DNA of 20,264 bases from Cochliopodium minus. Lineage: Eukaryota; Discosea; Himatismenida; Cochliopodiidae. Both the position numbers and the translations under genes were made by a program. Each line of letters begins with the position of its first letter. The first letter of the stretch is position 1. Under the pieces are notes generated by a model that saw only the letters and a list, made by a program, of their open reading frames with translations, made no database searches and was not told the origin of the DNA. Below, one piece after another: positions 9,401 through 20,062 of this stretch. The stretch spans positions 87,513-107,776 of the forward strand of contig JAMYWO010000086.1 in assembly GCA_024220525.1 (NCBI GenBank). Direction: 5' to 3'.

Positions 9401-9951
9401 CTGATTTTATCCAAAAGAGATTGGATATTTGGAGGGATCGTTCTTTAGAGTTTCTTCATCTGGATAGGTAATAAAAAAACAAACTTTGAAAAAATAAAAT
9501 TTAAAATAACTTTAAATTAAAAACTTTATTTTTTCAAAATAGATTTCCTTGTTGGAAGATCAACAACTTTATCAATCTCGATTTTGTACCTAAATATCCT
9601 TTGTTGGGTAAACTAAACGATGATGAAATCAAAAATTCGATTCATCTCCTTGCAACTGAGCTTTTCAACGAATTAAAACAAGAGATTATCCAAAAGTGCC
9701 TCACTGATCTCTACGAAATCTTTCTTTCTCCTCTTTTGACTTCCAATCAACTGATTTACTCCATCCATTCCTCGATCTCTTCTTTAAATGAAAAGGATAT
9801 CTTGGAGCTTTTTCATTTAGATTCTTTGAAGAAAGAGATCAGATCTTCTGTCCTCGAGAAGGAGAAAGAAAAGAATTTGTATGCGGAAATGAAGAAAGAG
9901 TTTTCCTCTTGTTTGGAGAACTTTTATCAATTGAGAGAAATTTTGATTTAA
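6460..9951 (+). CDS. RhoGEF (DH-PH) fused to a dynamin-like GTPase
   Basis: Exons 6460-6555, 6620-6901, 6991-9467 and 9543-9951 give 1087 residues. The DH domain is at about residues 8-195. CR1 reads LYQTELSYVEDLQLLLELYVQPI split over the first intron, and CR3 is FLIKPVQRICKYPLLLEQLL. A PH domain follows at about 218-335 and ends in the usual W-containing C-terminal helix (YLWKNEFEEL). A charged linker leads to a dynamin-type G domain. G1 is GEKSSGKSS (about 465-473), a G2 region lies around LPNEET, G3 is DTPAF (about 557-561), and a G4-like site is RTKFQ (about 617), where dynamin has TKLD. The remaining 450 residues look helical, as in a dynamin stalk. By family, DH-PH exchanges GDP for GTP on Rho/Rac/Cdc42 and dynamins remodel membranes, so one chain may couple actin and membrane fission. 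The start is the first in-frame ATG and follows repeat copy B. Confidence 0.92.
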
Positions 9952-10147
9952 AAAAGATTGTCACAAAATTTTTTTGAATGGGATTACTTTTTTTTTTAAA
10001 TAAATCAGCTTTTGAATTACAAGTAAACTCGATATTATTAATAATCTTTCTTTCCACCTTTTGAAGAATGCTTTGCTTTCTTTTTTATCTTTTAAAAAAA
10101 AAAATATAAAAATAATTTATAAAATAAAAAAATTGAAAACAAAAATT

Positions 10148-13100
10148 ATGAGTGGTTCAGATAATCATACAAAGTATACACCCAAAATATCAAATTTGAA
10201 GATTTCATTCTTTATCATATATATATATTAAATCCTTTTATTAGGGTTGTTTCTACCTGGATTAAAAGATGTGTATCTGAAAATATCAATACAGATGGAA
10301 ATGTACCCTACTCATCTGGGATGAAAATACAAAAATATCTTCAAAATCAATTGACCAGAAAGATTGGTAAAATATAATGATTAAAAATTAATCTTTAGCC
10401 GATATTAAAAAGATAAATTGATATTTAAAAATGATGAAATAACAACATATGGACATCATTCAATCAAAGAATAGAAATATATAAAGATCCATAAAAAAAA
10501 TAGGGAATTTTAATCTTCTCAATTAAATGAAATTAACAAAATATTGAAGAGGATATAAATTTTGATCTTAAATCAATATTAATTTTCAAAATTTCAATCT
10601 TCACTTTAACATTCAAACATTTATATTTCCTAAAAATAAATTTATAATTAAAAAATTATCAGTATATCTATCTGTGATGGAATTGATGAAGGAAGAGATT
10701 GAAAATGAAAATATAATAAAACAGGGATTAAATTTCCTGAAGAAAAACATCCCAATCTACATCCCAGAGCCCAAGATCCTCAACAGGATAGATCAATTCC
10801 TCCAGAAATCGCTCTCGAGCAAACAAGAGAAGGATAATTTCAGCCAATCATCGTATTTCATCAGATGTCTCATCAAAAACAATCTATCCAACGTATCGAT
10901 CATCACATCAAGGAAAAAAGAAACAAAGATAGACAATTCAATCAACAATGAAAAGCAAAAAATAATGATCCATGATTTTGTTGAGTATTTCATTGAAAAG
11001 GTGACTGCTCCTTGCATGTGGATCCAATCTTACATGGAATTCGGGTTCGTTTCTCGTTTGGGACAGCTCCACATGTTCAAGGATATCAAAATTTCTTTCA
11101 GTGAGTTTAATGATTTGTCCAGCTTGACTTACAACATTTATGTTCCTCCTCTTTCTGACAGAATACATGCAGTTAAAGAATACAAAAAACAGTAAGAAAT
11201 GAAAATATTTTAAAAAATAAATTAAGATTTAATAAAATAAATAATAAAAAAAAAAAGTTAAAGGAATAATTATAAAAAAAAATAATCAATAAAAAATCAA
11301 TAAAATAAAAAAAATCAAATTTTAAAATTTTAATTTGACAGAAAAATAAAAATTTTGTTATATTTTTATTAAGAACGAAATTAAATAATTATAAAAAATA
11401 AAATACAAGAATTTATTCTAAATCACTAAACAATAAAAATATTATTTTAAATTTCAAAAAGAATCTCAAAAAGAGCAGAAGTGAAAGAAAAGTCCGTGGC
11501 TCTGTTTCAATACAAATACTACAAGGAACAAGAGCCAATCCAACTCTCAGAAAGCGACCAAGTAAGACTATTCAAAATGACCCTCAAAGAAAAACCAGAC
11601 AGAAACTTTGCCGCCAAAATTCTCATTAAACTCTTCATGGACTTTTTCTCTTCTTTGCCTCCCGAGAAAGCCAAAGAAAAAATTTTGAAGTTTTTTGTCG
11701 ACAGTTTGTCTAAGGACAAGAAGTCTGAGTATGTCAACAAAATGTTTTCTGTTCTCTTTAATTTGAGCATTCATGCTAATATGTTGGATGAAGTTTATTT
11801 CTTGGGTGAAGGTAAAACAAAAAAAAATTTTATTATTTTAATTTTTTTTATTTTTTTTAATTTTTAATTTTATTTTTATTGAAAATTTTGTTTAATTTTA
11901 ATAACGTAACCATTTTTTTTTTGGTTATGATTTATTTGGTTTTATTTTAGTTTTAGTTATAATTTTATTTTTTATTTTTAATTATTTTTATTTAAACTGA
12001 TTTAATTTTAATATTTTTATTTATTAAATTTAATTTTTATTATTTTATTTCTTTAAAAAAAATTTTCTTTTCAGAAAAGGTATCGTATGAAACTCTTTCT
12101 AAAGTGAAAGCCATCCAAGACCAGATTTTTTTGATACTTACTGAAATTTTGCTAACTCTCACGAGCAGAAATGAAGAAGATGGAGATATTTGGTGAAAAA
12201 ATTTTTATTTATTTTTTTTATGTAAAATTTTATTTTTTTTATTTTATTTTTATTTTTATTTTTATTTTATTTTTATTTTTATTTTTATTTTTATCTTTAT
12301 TTTTATTTTTATTTTTATTTATATTTTTATTTTTATTTTTATTTATATTTATATTTTTATTTTTTTGTTTTTAAAGGAATTCAGGATTTAAAGTGTTTTT
12401 GTATTTTGTTTCGGCAGATGATGGACTGGATTTCAAGAAATTGGGAATGGTCAATGGTAAAGTGATTGTTTCCTTTCTCAAGTACGTTAACCTTACAGAT
12501 AACATACACAAAACTTTAATTGAGATTCTATCAAACAAACTTTATAAAATTGGTAACAAAAAAAAATTATTTTATTTTCTAATTATAATTTCAATTTTTT
12601 ATTTTATTTTATTGATTTATTTTTTTATTTATATTTATTTTTTCATTTTCATTTTTATTTTTTATTTTATTTTATTGATTTATTTTTTTATTTATATTTA
12701 TTTTTTCATTTTCATTTTATTTTTTATTTTTTATTTTTTATTTTATTTTATTGATTTATTGATTTATTTTTATTTATTTTTTCATTTTCATTTTTATTTT
12801 TTATTTTTTATTTTTTATTTTTTATTTTTTATTTTTTATTTTTTATTTTTTATTTTTTATTTTTTATTTTTATTTTTAAATCAATTTTTAAATTTTTTTA
12901 TTTTAATTTTTTGATTTTTTTTGATTTATTTTTCATTTTTTAATTTTTAATTTTTTAAATTTTAATTATTTCCTAAAAGAAAATACAATCCCCTCACTTG
13001 ACGCAAACTTACTTTTGGAATGGTGTGGCACAATCAACTTTGTGATAGACCAATACATCCAAGCAAGATCAATAGAAGCACAAAACAACATTTTCTTCAT

Positions 13101-15582
13101 GATCTACACTTACGTCATCCAAGTGTACGTCTCCCCCAAAAAAGGAGATTTCACCAACTTTTCTTCGCAATGCGAGTATCTTTTGAAACTTCTTCACTGT
13201 TTTCACGCCCCTGCTCACTTTCCTCAGCTCTTCAAGTGTTTGGAAGAGGCTGGCTACGTTTTGAGTCTTTTCATCGAGAAAACAAAGAAGAATGAAGTCA
13301 TGAAGAAAAACTCTGGAGGTGAATTTGGTAAAAAAAAAATTTTTTATTTCATCTCATAATTTTTGATTTTAAAAAAAATTTTTGAATTTTAATTTATTTA
13401 TAAATGTTTTATTTCAAATTAATTTTTTTTTTTTGATTAGTCTTCCTACTTACTCATTTTTAAATTCATAAAATTAAAATTTATTTTCAGATTCATTCAT
13501 TTTATTTTATTTTATTTTATTTTTCATTATCATTATTTTTTTTTAATTTCAAATTAATTCATATTTTTTTTGTTTTTTTAGAATTGATGAGCGAAAATAT
13601 CGAGTCGAAAGAAGAAACGCTGAATACGTTAATAGACAACAAATTTGTTGTTCTCTTTTGCAACTCCTTCAGCCAACTTTGCGGAGAGTACATGAAATTG
13701 AAGAATGAGTATGAGCCTACTTTGCAGAAAATGTTGAACGAAACTGAAAGTTTCTCTTCGTACACCGAGTTTCTGGAAAATTTGTTATACTCTCAACAAC
13801 CTGAAAACTTACATCAAGGTAAAAATGATAAATCTGTTTTAACATTAAAATATTTTTTCAATTTTTTTAATTTATTTTATTTTTAAATTATTTTTGGTTT
13901 TATATTTTATTTTAACATCATTTTATTAACATTTTATTTTCATTTAATATTTTATTTTATTTCGTTTGGATCATTTTAATTTTTTCGGTTTTAATTTGAC
14001 TTGATTTTTTATTAATTTATTCTCATTTTTTATTTTATTAAAGATTTTTTTTATTTTTAAAATTTTACTTATCATTTATTTTAGATTTGTAATATTTTAA
14101 CATCATTTCATTAATATTTTATTTTATTTTAATTTTTTGGTTTTAATTTGACTTAATTTTTTATTAATTTATTTTATTTAATTTTTCGGTTTTAATTTGA
14201 CTTAATTTTTTATTAATTTATTTTTAATTTTAAAATTTTATTATTTTTAAAATTTTGTTCATTTTTTTTAAACAAAAGGACAAATATTCCTTTTTGAACT
14301 TATCAAACGTAGAATGACAAAGAAGTCAAAGCCACTTGATACACAACCAGAAAAGATCGACCACATAATAAGAGAAATTTATGTCTCCACCCTCTCTGGT
14401 CCCAAACCCAAGAACTTTCTCATCATCCTCGACAGACTATTGGTTCATCTCAAAAACGATGCTAAACCTCATAACAACTTAGTAAAAAAATTTTAATTTT
14501 AATTGTTAGCATTTTTTTTTTTTATTTTTTATTAAAATATTTTTTGATTTTTTTGAATTAACAATATTTTTTCAAGAAATTTATTCGACATTTTTTCTTA
14601 ATATTATTTTTGAAATTAATAAATAATTAAATCACCTTTTAATGCCAAAAAAAAATTAATTTTTATTATTTTTCTAATTTATTTAATAAAATTATTTAAT
14701 AAAATTGTTTAGTTCGATATGTTGAACAATTACGGATCATATCTGATCTCCAAAAACGAAAATGACATAGAAAATGTGATGTATTTGTTTGACATAGTGA
14801 TGAACATCATCACCACCCGCGCCAACCACCCCAAAAAACATCCTCAACACTTGATCCGTACCAACTATGAAATCTTTTTGACTTCTGACTCCATCATTTC
14901 TGTCAACTGTCTCAATAAAATTAATATCAACATTTTCTTCTATCTTTTCCAAAATTTATCACAACATCACCAAGGTTTGATAATTTTTTTTAGAAAATTT
15001 TATTTTTACATTTATTTTTTATTTTTATTTTTTGGTCCCAAAATAATATTTTTGATTATAAAAATTTTAATATTTTTGATTATTTTTTATTTTTTAATAT
15101 TTAAGATTTTCGAGAAAATTTTATTTTTACATTTTCAAATTTCTCAAAATAAAATTTTTGATCATTTTGATAATCTTTTTGGTTATTTTAATAATTTTTT
15201 TAATATTTAAGATTTTTATTTCTTTTATTTTAAATATTTAAAACATAGAATTCAATTTTTTATATTTTTATTTCAATTAAAAGTGAGAATAGTCCTGTTA
15301 TTAATAATTTGCCAGCTGTGCAACCCAAACAGCCAAGAATTCGACAAAAACTACGAAGTGATCGGAGGCGAGGACTTCTTCAACTCCCTCATCGAAGATC
15401 CCAACCCCGCCATCGCCTACCAAGCCTGCACCTGGATCTCCGAATACAAAAGAATCAAAGAACCCGAAAGCTACAAACGTGGGTTGAAGAAACTCATTGA
15501 CATTTTACCTGAAGACAGAATCACCAATTATTTCTTTCACATTTTGGAATATAAGAAGAATGAAACTCCAAAAATTAACTGA
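10148..15582 (+). CDS. 889-residue helical-repeat-like protein, unknown
   Basis: Eleven exons join in frame: 10148-10173, 10245-10366, 10663-11191, 11462-11811, 12075-12192, 12377-12552, 12980-13327, 13582-13818, 14279-14481, 14713-14974 and 15284-15582. They total 2670 nt, so 889 residues plus TAA. Exons stand out as GC-richer islands between T-rich introns. The protein is made of amphipathic helices with Leu/Phe spacing, for example FAAKILIKLFMDFFSSLPPE and LLKLLHCFHAPAHFPQLFKC. This suggests an armadillo/HEAT-like solenoid that would act as a scaffold. It has no membrane segment, Cys/His cluster or catalytic motif. Many introns (six of ten) are phase 1 and follow a G, so several exons begin with a split Gly/Glu/Val codon. 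I do not recognise the family. The exon model is well supported by frame closure at every junction; the 296-nt intron 10367-10662 could hide a further tiny exon. Confidence 0.8.
12200..12372 (+). repeat. (ATTTTT)n microsatellite inside an intron
   Basis: Most of the intron 12193-12376 is a run of six-base ATTTTT units with occasional variants (ATATTT, ATCTTT). Frames through it give only Phe/Leu/Ile strings and are not coding. Confidence 0.85.
12599..12860 (+). repeat. 63-bp tandem duplication plus (ATTTTTT)n tract in an intron
   Basis: Within the intron 12553-12979, a unit of about 63 bp holding TTTTATTGATTTATTTTTTT and a later TTCATTTTCATT repeats from about 12599 and again from about 12662. 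A shortened third copy starts near 12740. It then runs into a heptamer ATTTTTT array (about 12797-12860). This is replication-slippage expansion of an intron, and nothing suggests that it codes. Confidence 0.75.
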
Positions 15583-15771
15583 AAAACAAAAAAAAAAAAC
15601 TTTTTGAACCATTTTTTTTTTCCCACGTCTTTTATTTATCCATTAAAATTATTCGTTTGTAAAAAACAAAATTTTCTTTTTCACAAAGCTTTTTTGGATT
15701 TAAGAATTTTTATCATTCATAAAAAAATAAAAAATAAAAAAATTGAAATAAAATAAAAAAAAAATTGTTAT

Positions 15772-17142
15772 ATGTCCTTTTCTAACCATACTTTCTATCT
15801 TTGTGATTTTGGGAAATTATATGTTTTTGGAGGTAAATTAATCCCAAGTGTATTCAGAAATAAATTATAAAATTGATACTATCAAATAAATTTCAATCAC
15901 AGGAAATTCTAATGGTCAAGTAAGAAAATTAACATCCCAATCCATATTTTTCATCCTAATTAATTATCCTTTTGTGTATTTATTATTAATTATTTATTTA
16001 TATAAAAGCTGGGATTGAATCACAAGAAAAATATGAATACACCTCAAGTCTTGACTGAGAATCCATCCATCGTATCATTTTGTTGTGGAGAAACACATTC
16101 GATGATGCTGTATAACAGTAAAAATCAGAATATCGTAGAAATATCTATCTCAAAATATTAAATTACACACATCTCGATGAATTATTCAAATTATATAGGA
16201 TATTATTATCAAAATAACATCTCTTTGATTTAAGATTAATTTTAATTTTTAATTTTTACCTAAAAAAATTTAAATCAGATCAAATTTCTTTCAAAAAATA
16301 ATTCAACAAACTTTATTAACTATTCATTTCATTTTTTTTTTTTAGTATTAAATACTTTATTGAAATTTTTTTAAACTTTTTCCAAAATTTTTTATCAAAT
16401 TTTTTAGATGGAAAATTATTTGTATTCGGAAATAACAAAAATGGACAGTTGGGAGTTGAGACCATTCCAGAACAAAAAATTCCACTTTTGTTGATTAAAG
16501 ACAACTCAATCACAAAAATAGCTTGTGGTTTGAAACATTGCATGTACTTGACCAATGAAGGTTCCGTATATGTTTACGGTTTCAACGATTATGGGTAAAG
16601 AGAAAAAAAGAAAAAAAAAATTATTAAAAAGAAAAAATAAATCAAAAATAAATCATTAAATAAATTCAAAAAAATGATAAAAAAACAAATAAAAAATATC
16701 AAAAAATAATAATAAAAATAAAAATGAAAAATGAAAATGAAAAAAAATTTCTTTTTGAATAGGCAATTGGGTTTGGGTCATACTATGGTATTTTTAAATT
16801 TTGAAATATCATAGTTTTAATTTTAATTTATCTTAATTTGAATTTCTTTTATTTCTTTTTATTTTATTCTCAAATTTAATATTTTTAAATTTTTTGAAAA
16901 AGGAACAAACAACTCCGCTTATGTTGGGAGAGGATTCCTTCACCTCGGAATTAATAGAGTTGATGGAAATTAAAAAAAAAATTGCAAAAAATATTTTTTG
17001 TGGGGGATTTCACTCTTTCATCTTGTATGGTACAATCTCTCTTCAAAATTTTAATCTCATAAAATTTTTTTTTTTTTGAATCAATTTGTATAGATGATGG
17101 TGAATTATTTACAATGGGATGTAACAGAAATGGGCAATTAGG
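15772..17142 (+). CDS. RCC1-repeat (beta-propeller) protein, 3' part missing
   Basis: Exons are 15772-15832, 15903-15919 (17 nt), 16009-16117, 16408-16594, 16763-16787 (25 nt), 16903-17029 and 17094-17142. They give 191 residues plus two bases. RCC1 repeats are plain: GKLYVFGGNSNGQLGLN, GKLFVFGNNKNGQLGVE, GSVYVYGFNDYGQLGLG and GELFTMGCNRNGQLG, each with a CCGxxHS- or CGxxH-like strand between them (CCGETHSM, CGLKHCM, CGGFHSF). Four of the usual seven blades are present. The last exon ends in phase 2 at a donor (GTATTT, 17143), and its intron runs into the AT palindrome with the N. The rest of the gene is not in this window. RCC1-type propellers include Ran GEFs and BTB- or kinase-linked scaffolds, and which one this is cannot be told from this half. 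Confidence 0.88.
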
Positions 17143-17162
17143 GTATTTATTAATTTTTTTTC

Positions 17163-17330
17163 AATGATTTTATTTTTTTATTTTTTATTTTTTATTTTTT
17201 ATTTTTTATTTTTTATTTTTTATTTTTTATTTTTTATTTTTTANAAATAAATTAATAAAATAAAAAATAAAAAATAAAAAATAAAAAATAAAAAATAAAT
17301 AAAAAATAAAAAATAAATTAAATTTTTTTA
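17163..17330. repeat. AT-rich palindrome, (ATTTTTT)n facing (TAAAAAA)n around a single N
   Basis: About ten TTTTTTA units (to 17243) are followed by an N at 17244 and then by the reverse complement unit TAAAAAA, about seven copies, grading into AAAATAAAT. The two arms are inverted copies of one heptamer. The array is interrupted exactly where the ambiguous base sits, and each arm is the intron of a gene pointing inward. Confidence 0.8.
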
Positions 17331-17378
17331 AAAATAAATAAAAATAAATAAAAATAAATTTATTATTTTTTATTTTAC

Positions 17379-18223
17379 TTCCGATTTTTGTTGACCATAT
17401 TTGTTCAAGGTCGACCCCGTTCCAAAAAAAATTGTACAAAAAATTAATACTTGACACAACCAAATGATTTTTGTGTCTCTTGATACCAGAAATTTTCCTT
17501 TCCAACTTATAAGAAACTAATCTAAACACAAATTTGTCAGTGAAAGAGATCTCCACAATCAAAATGCCTCTTTTCGTTCCCAAAAAGAGATGATCACCAA
17601 TTATTTCAATGATTGAAATTTCATTTTCTGTTTCGTATGAAGCAATCGTTTCGAGATCATTCAAACTTAAAATGTTAATCCTTCTTTGGTATCCAATGAT
17701 GAAAAACTCTTTCTTACTCTCCAGCCTTCTCAGGGCAATTATGGGTTCGGAATTTTCTTCACTGGTTGACTTTATTAATTGAAATCCTTCTTTGTTTCTA
17801 AAAAATTTCTTAATATCCCCGCTATAAAAACAAGCTACCAAAAACTATTTTATTATTCAAATGTAAAACTTTATTCAAATGTAAAACTTTAAATGAAAAC
17901 TTTGTTGATAAAAAAAATGATCGTTAATGGATCGATATAAATCCTAATCGAAATGTTATATTTACCATCCTTTTATAATTATCTTTATAGGTAAAAAAAT
18001 CAGTGCAGTAATCACATTTTTTATCCGTCATTTTATAGGTTGTCTCCAAATTAAACTTTTTGGATAGAAAGATGAAATCTCTCCTCAGAAATTGAAGAAT
18101 ATGAGAAATTATATTCCTTCCCATTTGACAGAAATATTTGCAGATTTCATTTTCTTTCTTTGAATGTTTGAAAATAAGGAGAATGGTTTTGGAAATCAAA
18201 GAAAATTCTTTTCTTGACAACAT
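17379..18223 (-). CDS. Beta-propeller-like protein, 3' part missing
   Basis: Exon 18223-17966 (86 codons, phase 0) joins exon 17844-17379 across a 121-nt intron. The first exon is helical and ends with a Cys pair (KKCDYC) that might belong to a zinc site. The second has repeated short beta strands in the WD-repeat style (FFIIGYQRRINILSLNDLET, then HLFLGTKRGILIVEI), about three to four blades. This resembles a CNH/WD40 propeller, but no GH-WD dipeptide repeats are clear. The exon stops at a GTAAAA donor in phase 1 after ATC GGA A. The following Phe/Ile/Tyr-rich translation is intron. Downstream exons are absent because the sequence turns into the palindrome at 17244. Family assignment is tentative. 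Confidence 0.6.
17855..17890. repeat. 18-bp direct tandem duplication in an intron
   Basis: ATTCAAATGTAAAACTTT occurs twice back to back (17855-17872 and 17873-17890) near the acceptor end of the intron separating the two exons of the propeller-like gene. Confidence 0.9.
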
Positions 18224-18360
18224 CCCAATTTTTTTTTGATTTATTCAAATTATTTTATATTTTATTTTTTATTTTTTTTATTCAATTAAAAAAAAAAATT
18301 TTCGGGAAATTTCAAGAAAAAAAAATTAAAAAAAAATATAATTTTAATTGAAAAAAAAAA

Positions 18361-19952
18361 TTAATTTTTATTTCTTCTCAAACGAGACAACAAATACATA
18401 AAAAGATTGAAAAACTTTTGATGCGAATAAAACAAAAAAGCAGAAGTGAGAACACTTTGAACGATTTTAGACTCAATACCTGAATAAAAGCCAAATACAC
18501 CTTTTTCCTTTGCGATTTTGAAGAGTACGTCCATAATACCTTTGTATTGTTGAGAACCTTTCGCTTGCATTCTTGTTTTGACAGTGATCATTGGATAAGT
18601 AACAATGGTAGCTAATTGAAAAAGTAATTTTAAAAAAAATTAAAAAATAAATTCAAAAAAATGAAGAAAAATAATTAAATTAATTAAAACTAACAAAAAA
18701 AAAATTTTAAAAAAAATTTTACCAATAGTCTTTGAGATAGCACCTAATACAAAAAAATCCCAGTCGGAAAGTTTCAAGTTCTTTCCTCCTCTGTGTTGCC
18801 AACGCAACTTCATTTGTTCGTAGACCATGTATTGGACAGCAGGATTAAGAACGAGAAATAAACCAGCTAATGTTAAAAATTAAAAAAAATAAAAACTATC
18901 AAAATTTAAAAGATATATTCAAAAAAAAAATCAAAAAAATATTTTCAAAATATTTCTAAAAATAAACCTTTTAATCCTCTCCAGAAGCCCAAAATTCCAC
19001 TTTCTTCAAAAATTTGGTTTAATGTCTCCCAGAAATTTTGAGATGAAGTTTGTTGTCTTGTGACCACAACCCAAAAGGGAGTAGAAAAACAAGTTGTTGC
19101 GGCACCTGATTAAAAAACAATAAATTAAATTGAAATTTTTTCAAAAAAAATAATTTTTATTAAATATTTTTTTATTAAATATTTTTTTTACCTGCAATAA
19201 TTCCAACTAATAAAGACCATTTTGTGTCGAGTTTTTGTGTTTTTTTGTATTTTTCTATTAATCTTCTTGCAAATGAATAAAAGTAATAGTATACTCCTTG
19301 CTAAAAAAAGTTGATTAATGAAAGAAAATTTTTTAGTAAAAATGATTGTTAATTGGATCAATATTAATCAACATATATAAATGTTAATATGATTATTTGG
19401 ATTTCATTGATCAATTATAATATCTTATGTTTAGATATAAAAATTGTTCTAAATTATATGGCGCAGATTAAATTCTCACAAAAAAATTTTCCACATAAAA
19501 AGAATTAATTTTACAAGTTTAATGAAATCACCAAAAAAAAATGAATGTTTTTTTTTAAAAATTTATTTTAGTTTATTTTCCATTTTAATTTTTATAACTT
19601 TTAACTCAATTTATTATTTTTTTTACTTGATATGCATTCCCTAACATTGCTAATCTACATCCAGAATAAAATTCCATTATGCCCTTTTCTTTTGTTATTT
19701 TGATAAATGCATCCCATGCATTCTTATATTCATTCTTCATTTGAAGCTTTGTGACCAAACTCAACATAGGATATGTCAATCCAATTGATACTGTCCCAGC
19801 ACCTTGATAACAATGATAAATTGATGTTAATGCAAATTTATTTTGAGAAATTTATTTGAAAAAAAAATTTATTAATTTATTTTGAGAATATTACATGCAC
19901 CTGCAAGAAAATTTGCTTGTGTGATCAAATCCCCATTTGATTTACCTTTCAT
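18361..19952 (-). CDS. Mitochondrial-carrier-family transporter, peroxisomal PMP34/ANT1 type
   Basis: Exons in gene order are 19952-19895, 19802-19627, 19300-19192, 19105-18968, 18866-18723 and 18611-18361. They sum to 876 nt, or 291 residues, the usual length of the family. The three tandem repeats show Px-type signatures: TYPMLSLVTKLQM, STPFWVVVTRQQT and TYPMITVKTRMQA. Each is followed by an aromatic-x-x-G box (FYSG, FWRG, FYSG). The first signature has lost the acidic residue. TPFWVVVTR and LVLNPAVQYMVYEQMK are the hallmarks of peroxisomal ATP/NAD carriers (SLC25A17/PMP34, ANT1, PXN), so the likely job is adenine-nucleotide or cofactor exchange across the peroxisomal membrane. Start 19952 is chosen because it leaves 15 residues before the first helix. 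An in-frame extension upstream to ATGs at 20060/20069 would add a poly-Lys stretch encoded by a T30 tract. Confidence 0.9.
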
Positions 19953-19959
19953 AATATTT

Positions 19960-19961
<2 letters not shown>

Positions 19962-19991
<30 letters not shown>
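19962..19991. repeat. T30 homopolymer just upstream of the carrier start
   Basis: An uninterrupted run of 30 T on the plus strand is poly-A in the sense strand, ending 10 bp before the carrier's likely ATG (19952). It acts either as a poly-A leader or, if translation starts at 20060/20069, as a run of about ten lysines. Confidence 0.9.
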
Positions 19992-19992
<1 letters not shown>

Positions 19993-20062
19993 ATGATTTT
20001 TTGGGATTTTTGAATTTTATCTACAATTTTATCCACGATTTTTTTTTTATATAATTTCATAG

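Noticed and set aside
10367-10662. More 3-nt exons in the 296-nt intron of the helical-protein gene
   Set aside because: No AG-NNN-GT pattern occurs there and GT dinucleotides are almost absent. It serves as a useful negative control for the 679-1276 tract.
12599-12860. CRISPR-like or satellite array
   Set aside because: The units are simple T-rich slippage repeats with no unique spacers, inside a eukaryotic intron.
12171-12914. Long Phe/Leu/Ile-rich frames that look like membrane proteins
   Set aside because: They are translations of T-rich intron microsatellites. The flanking exons join in frame once these introns are removed.
13020-15500. Overlapping alternative plus-strand frames at 13020-13295 and 15309-15500
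   Set aside because: They are out of frame with the exon chain of the helical protein and have skewed, basic composition.
17227-17378. C-terminal Phe/Tyr/Ile tail on the propeller-like protein
   Set aside because: It starts at a GTAAAA donor and reads through the palindrome and the N, so it is intron.
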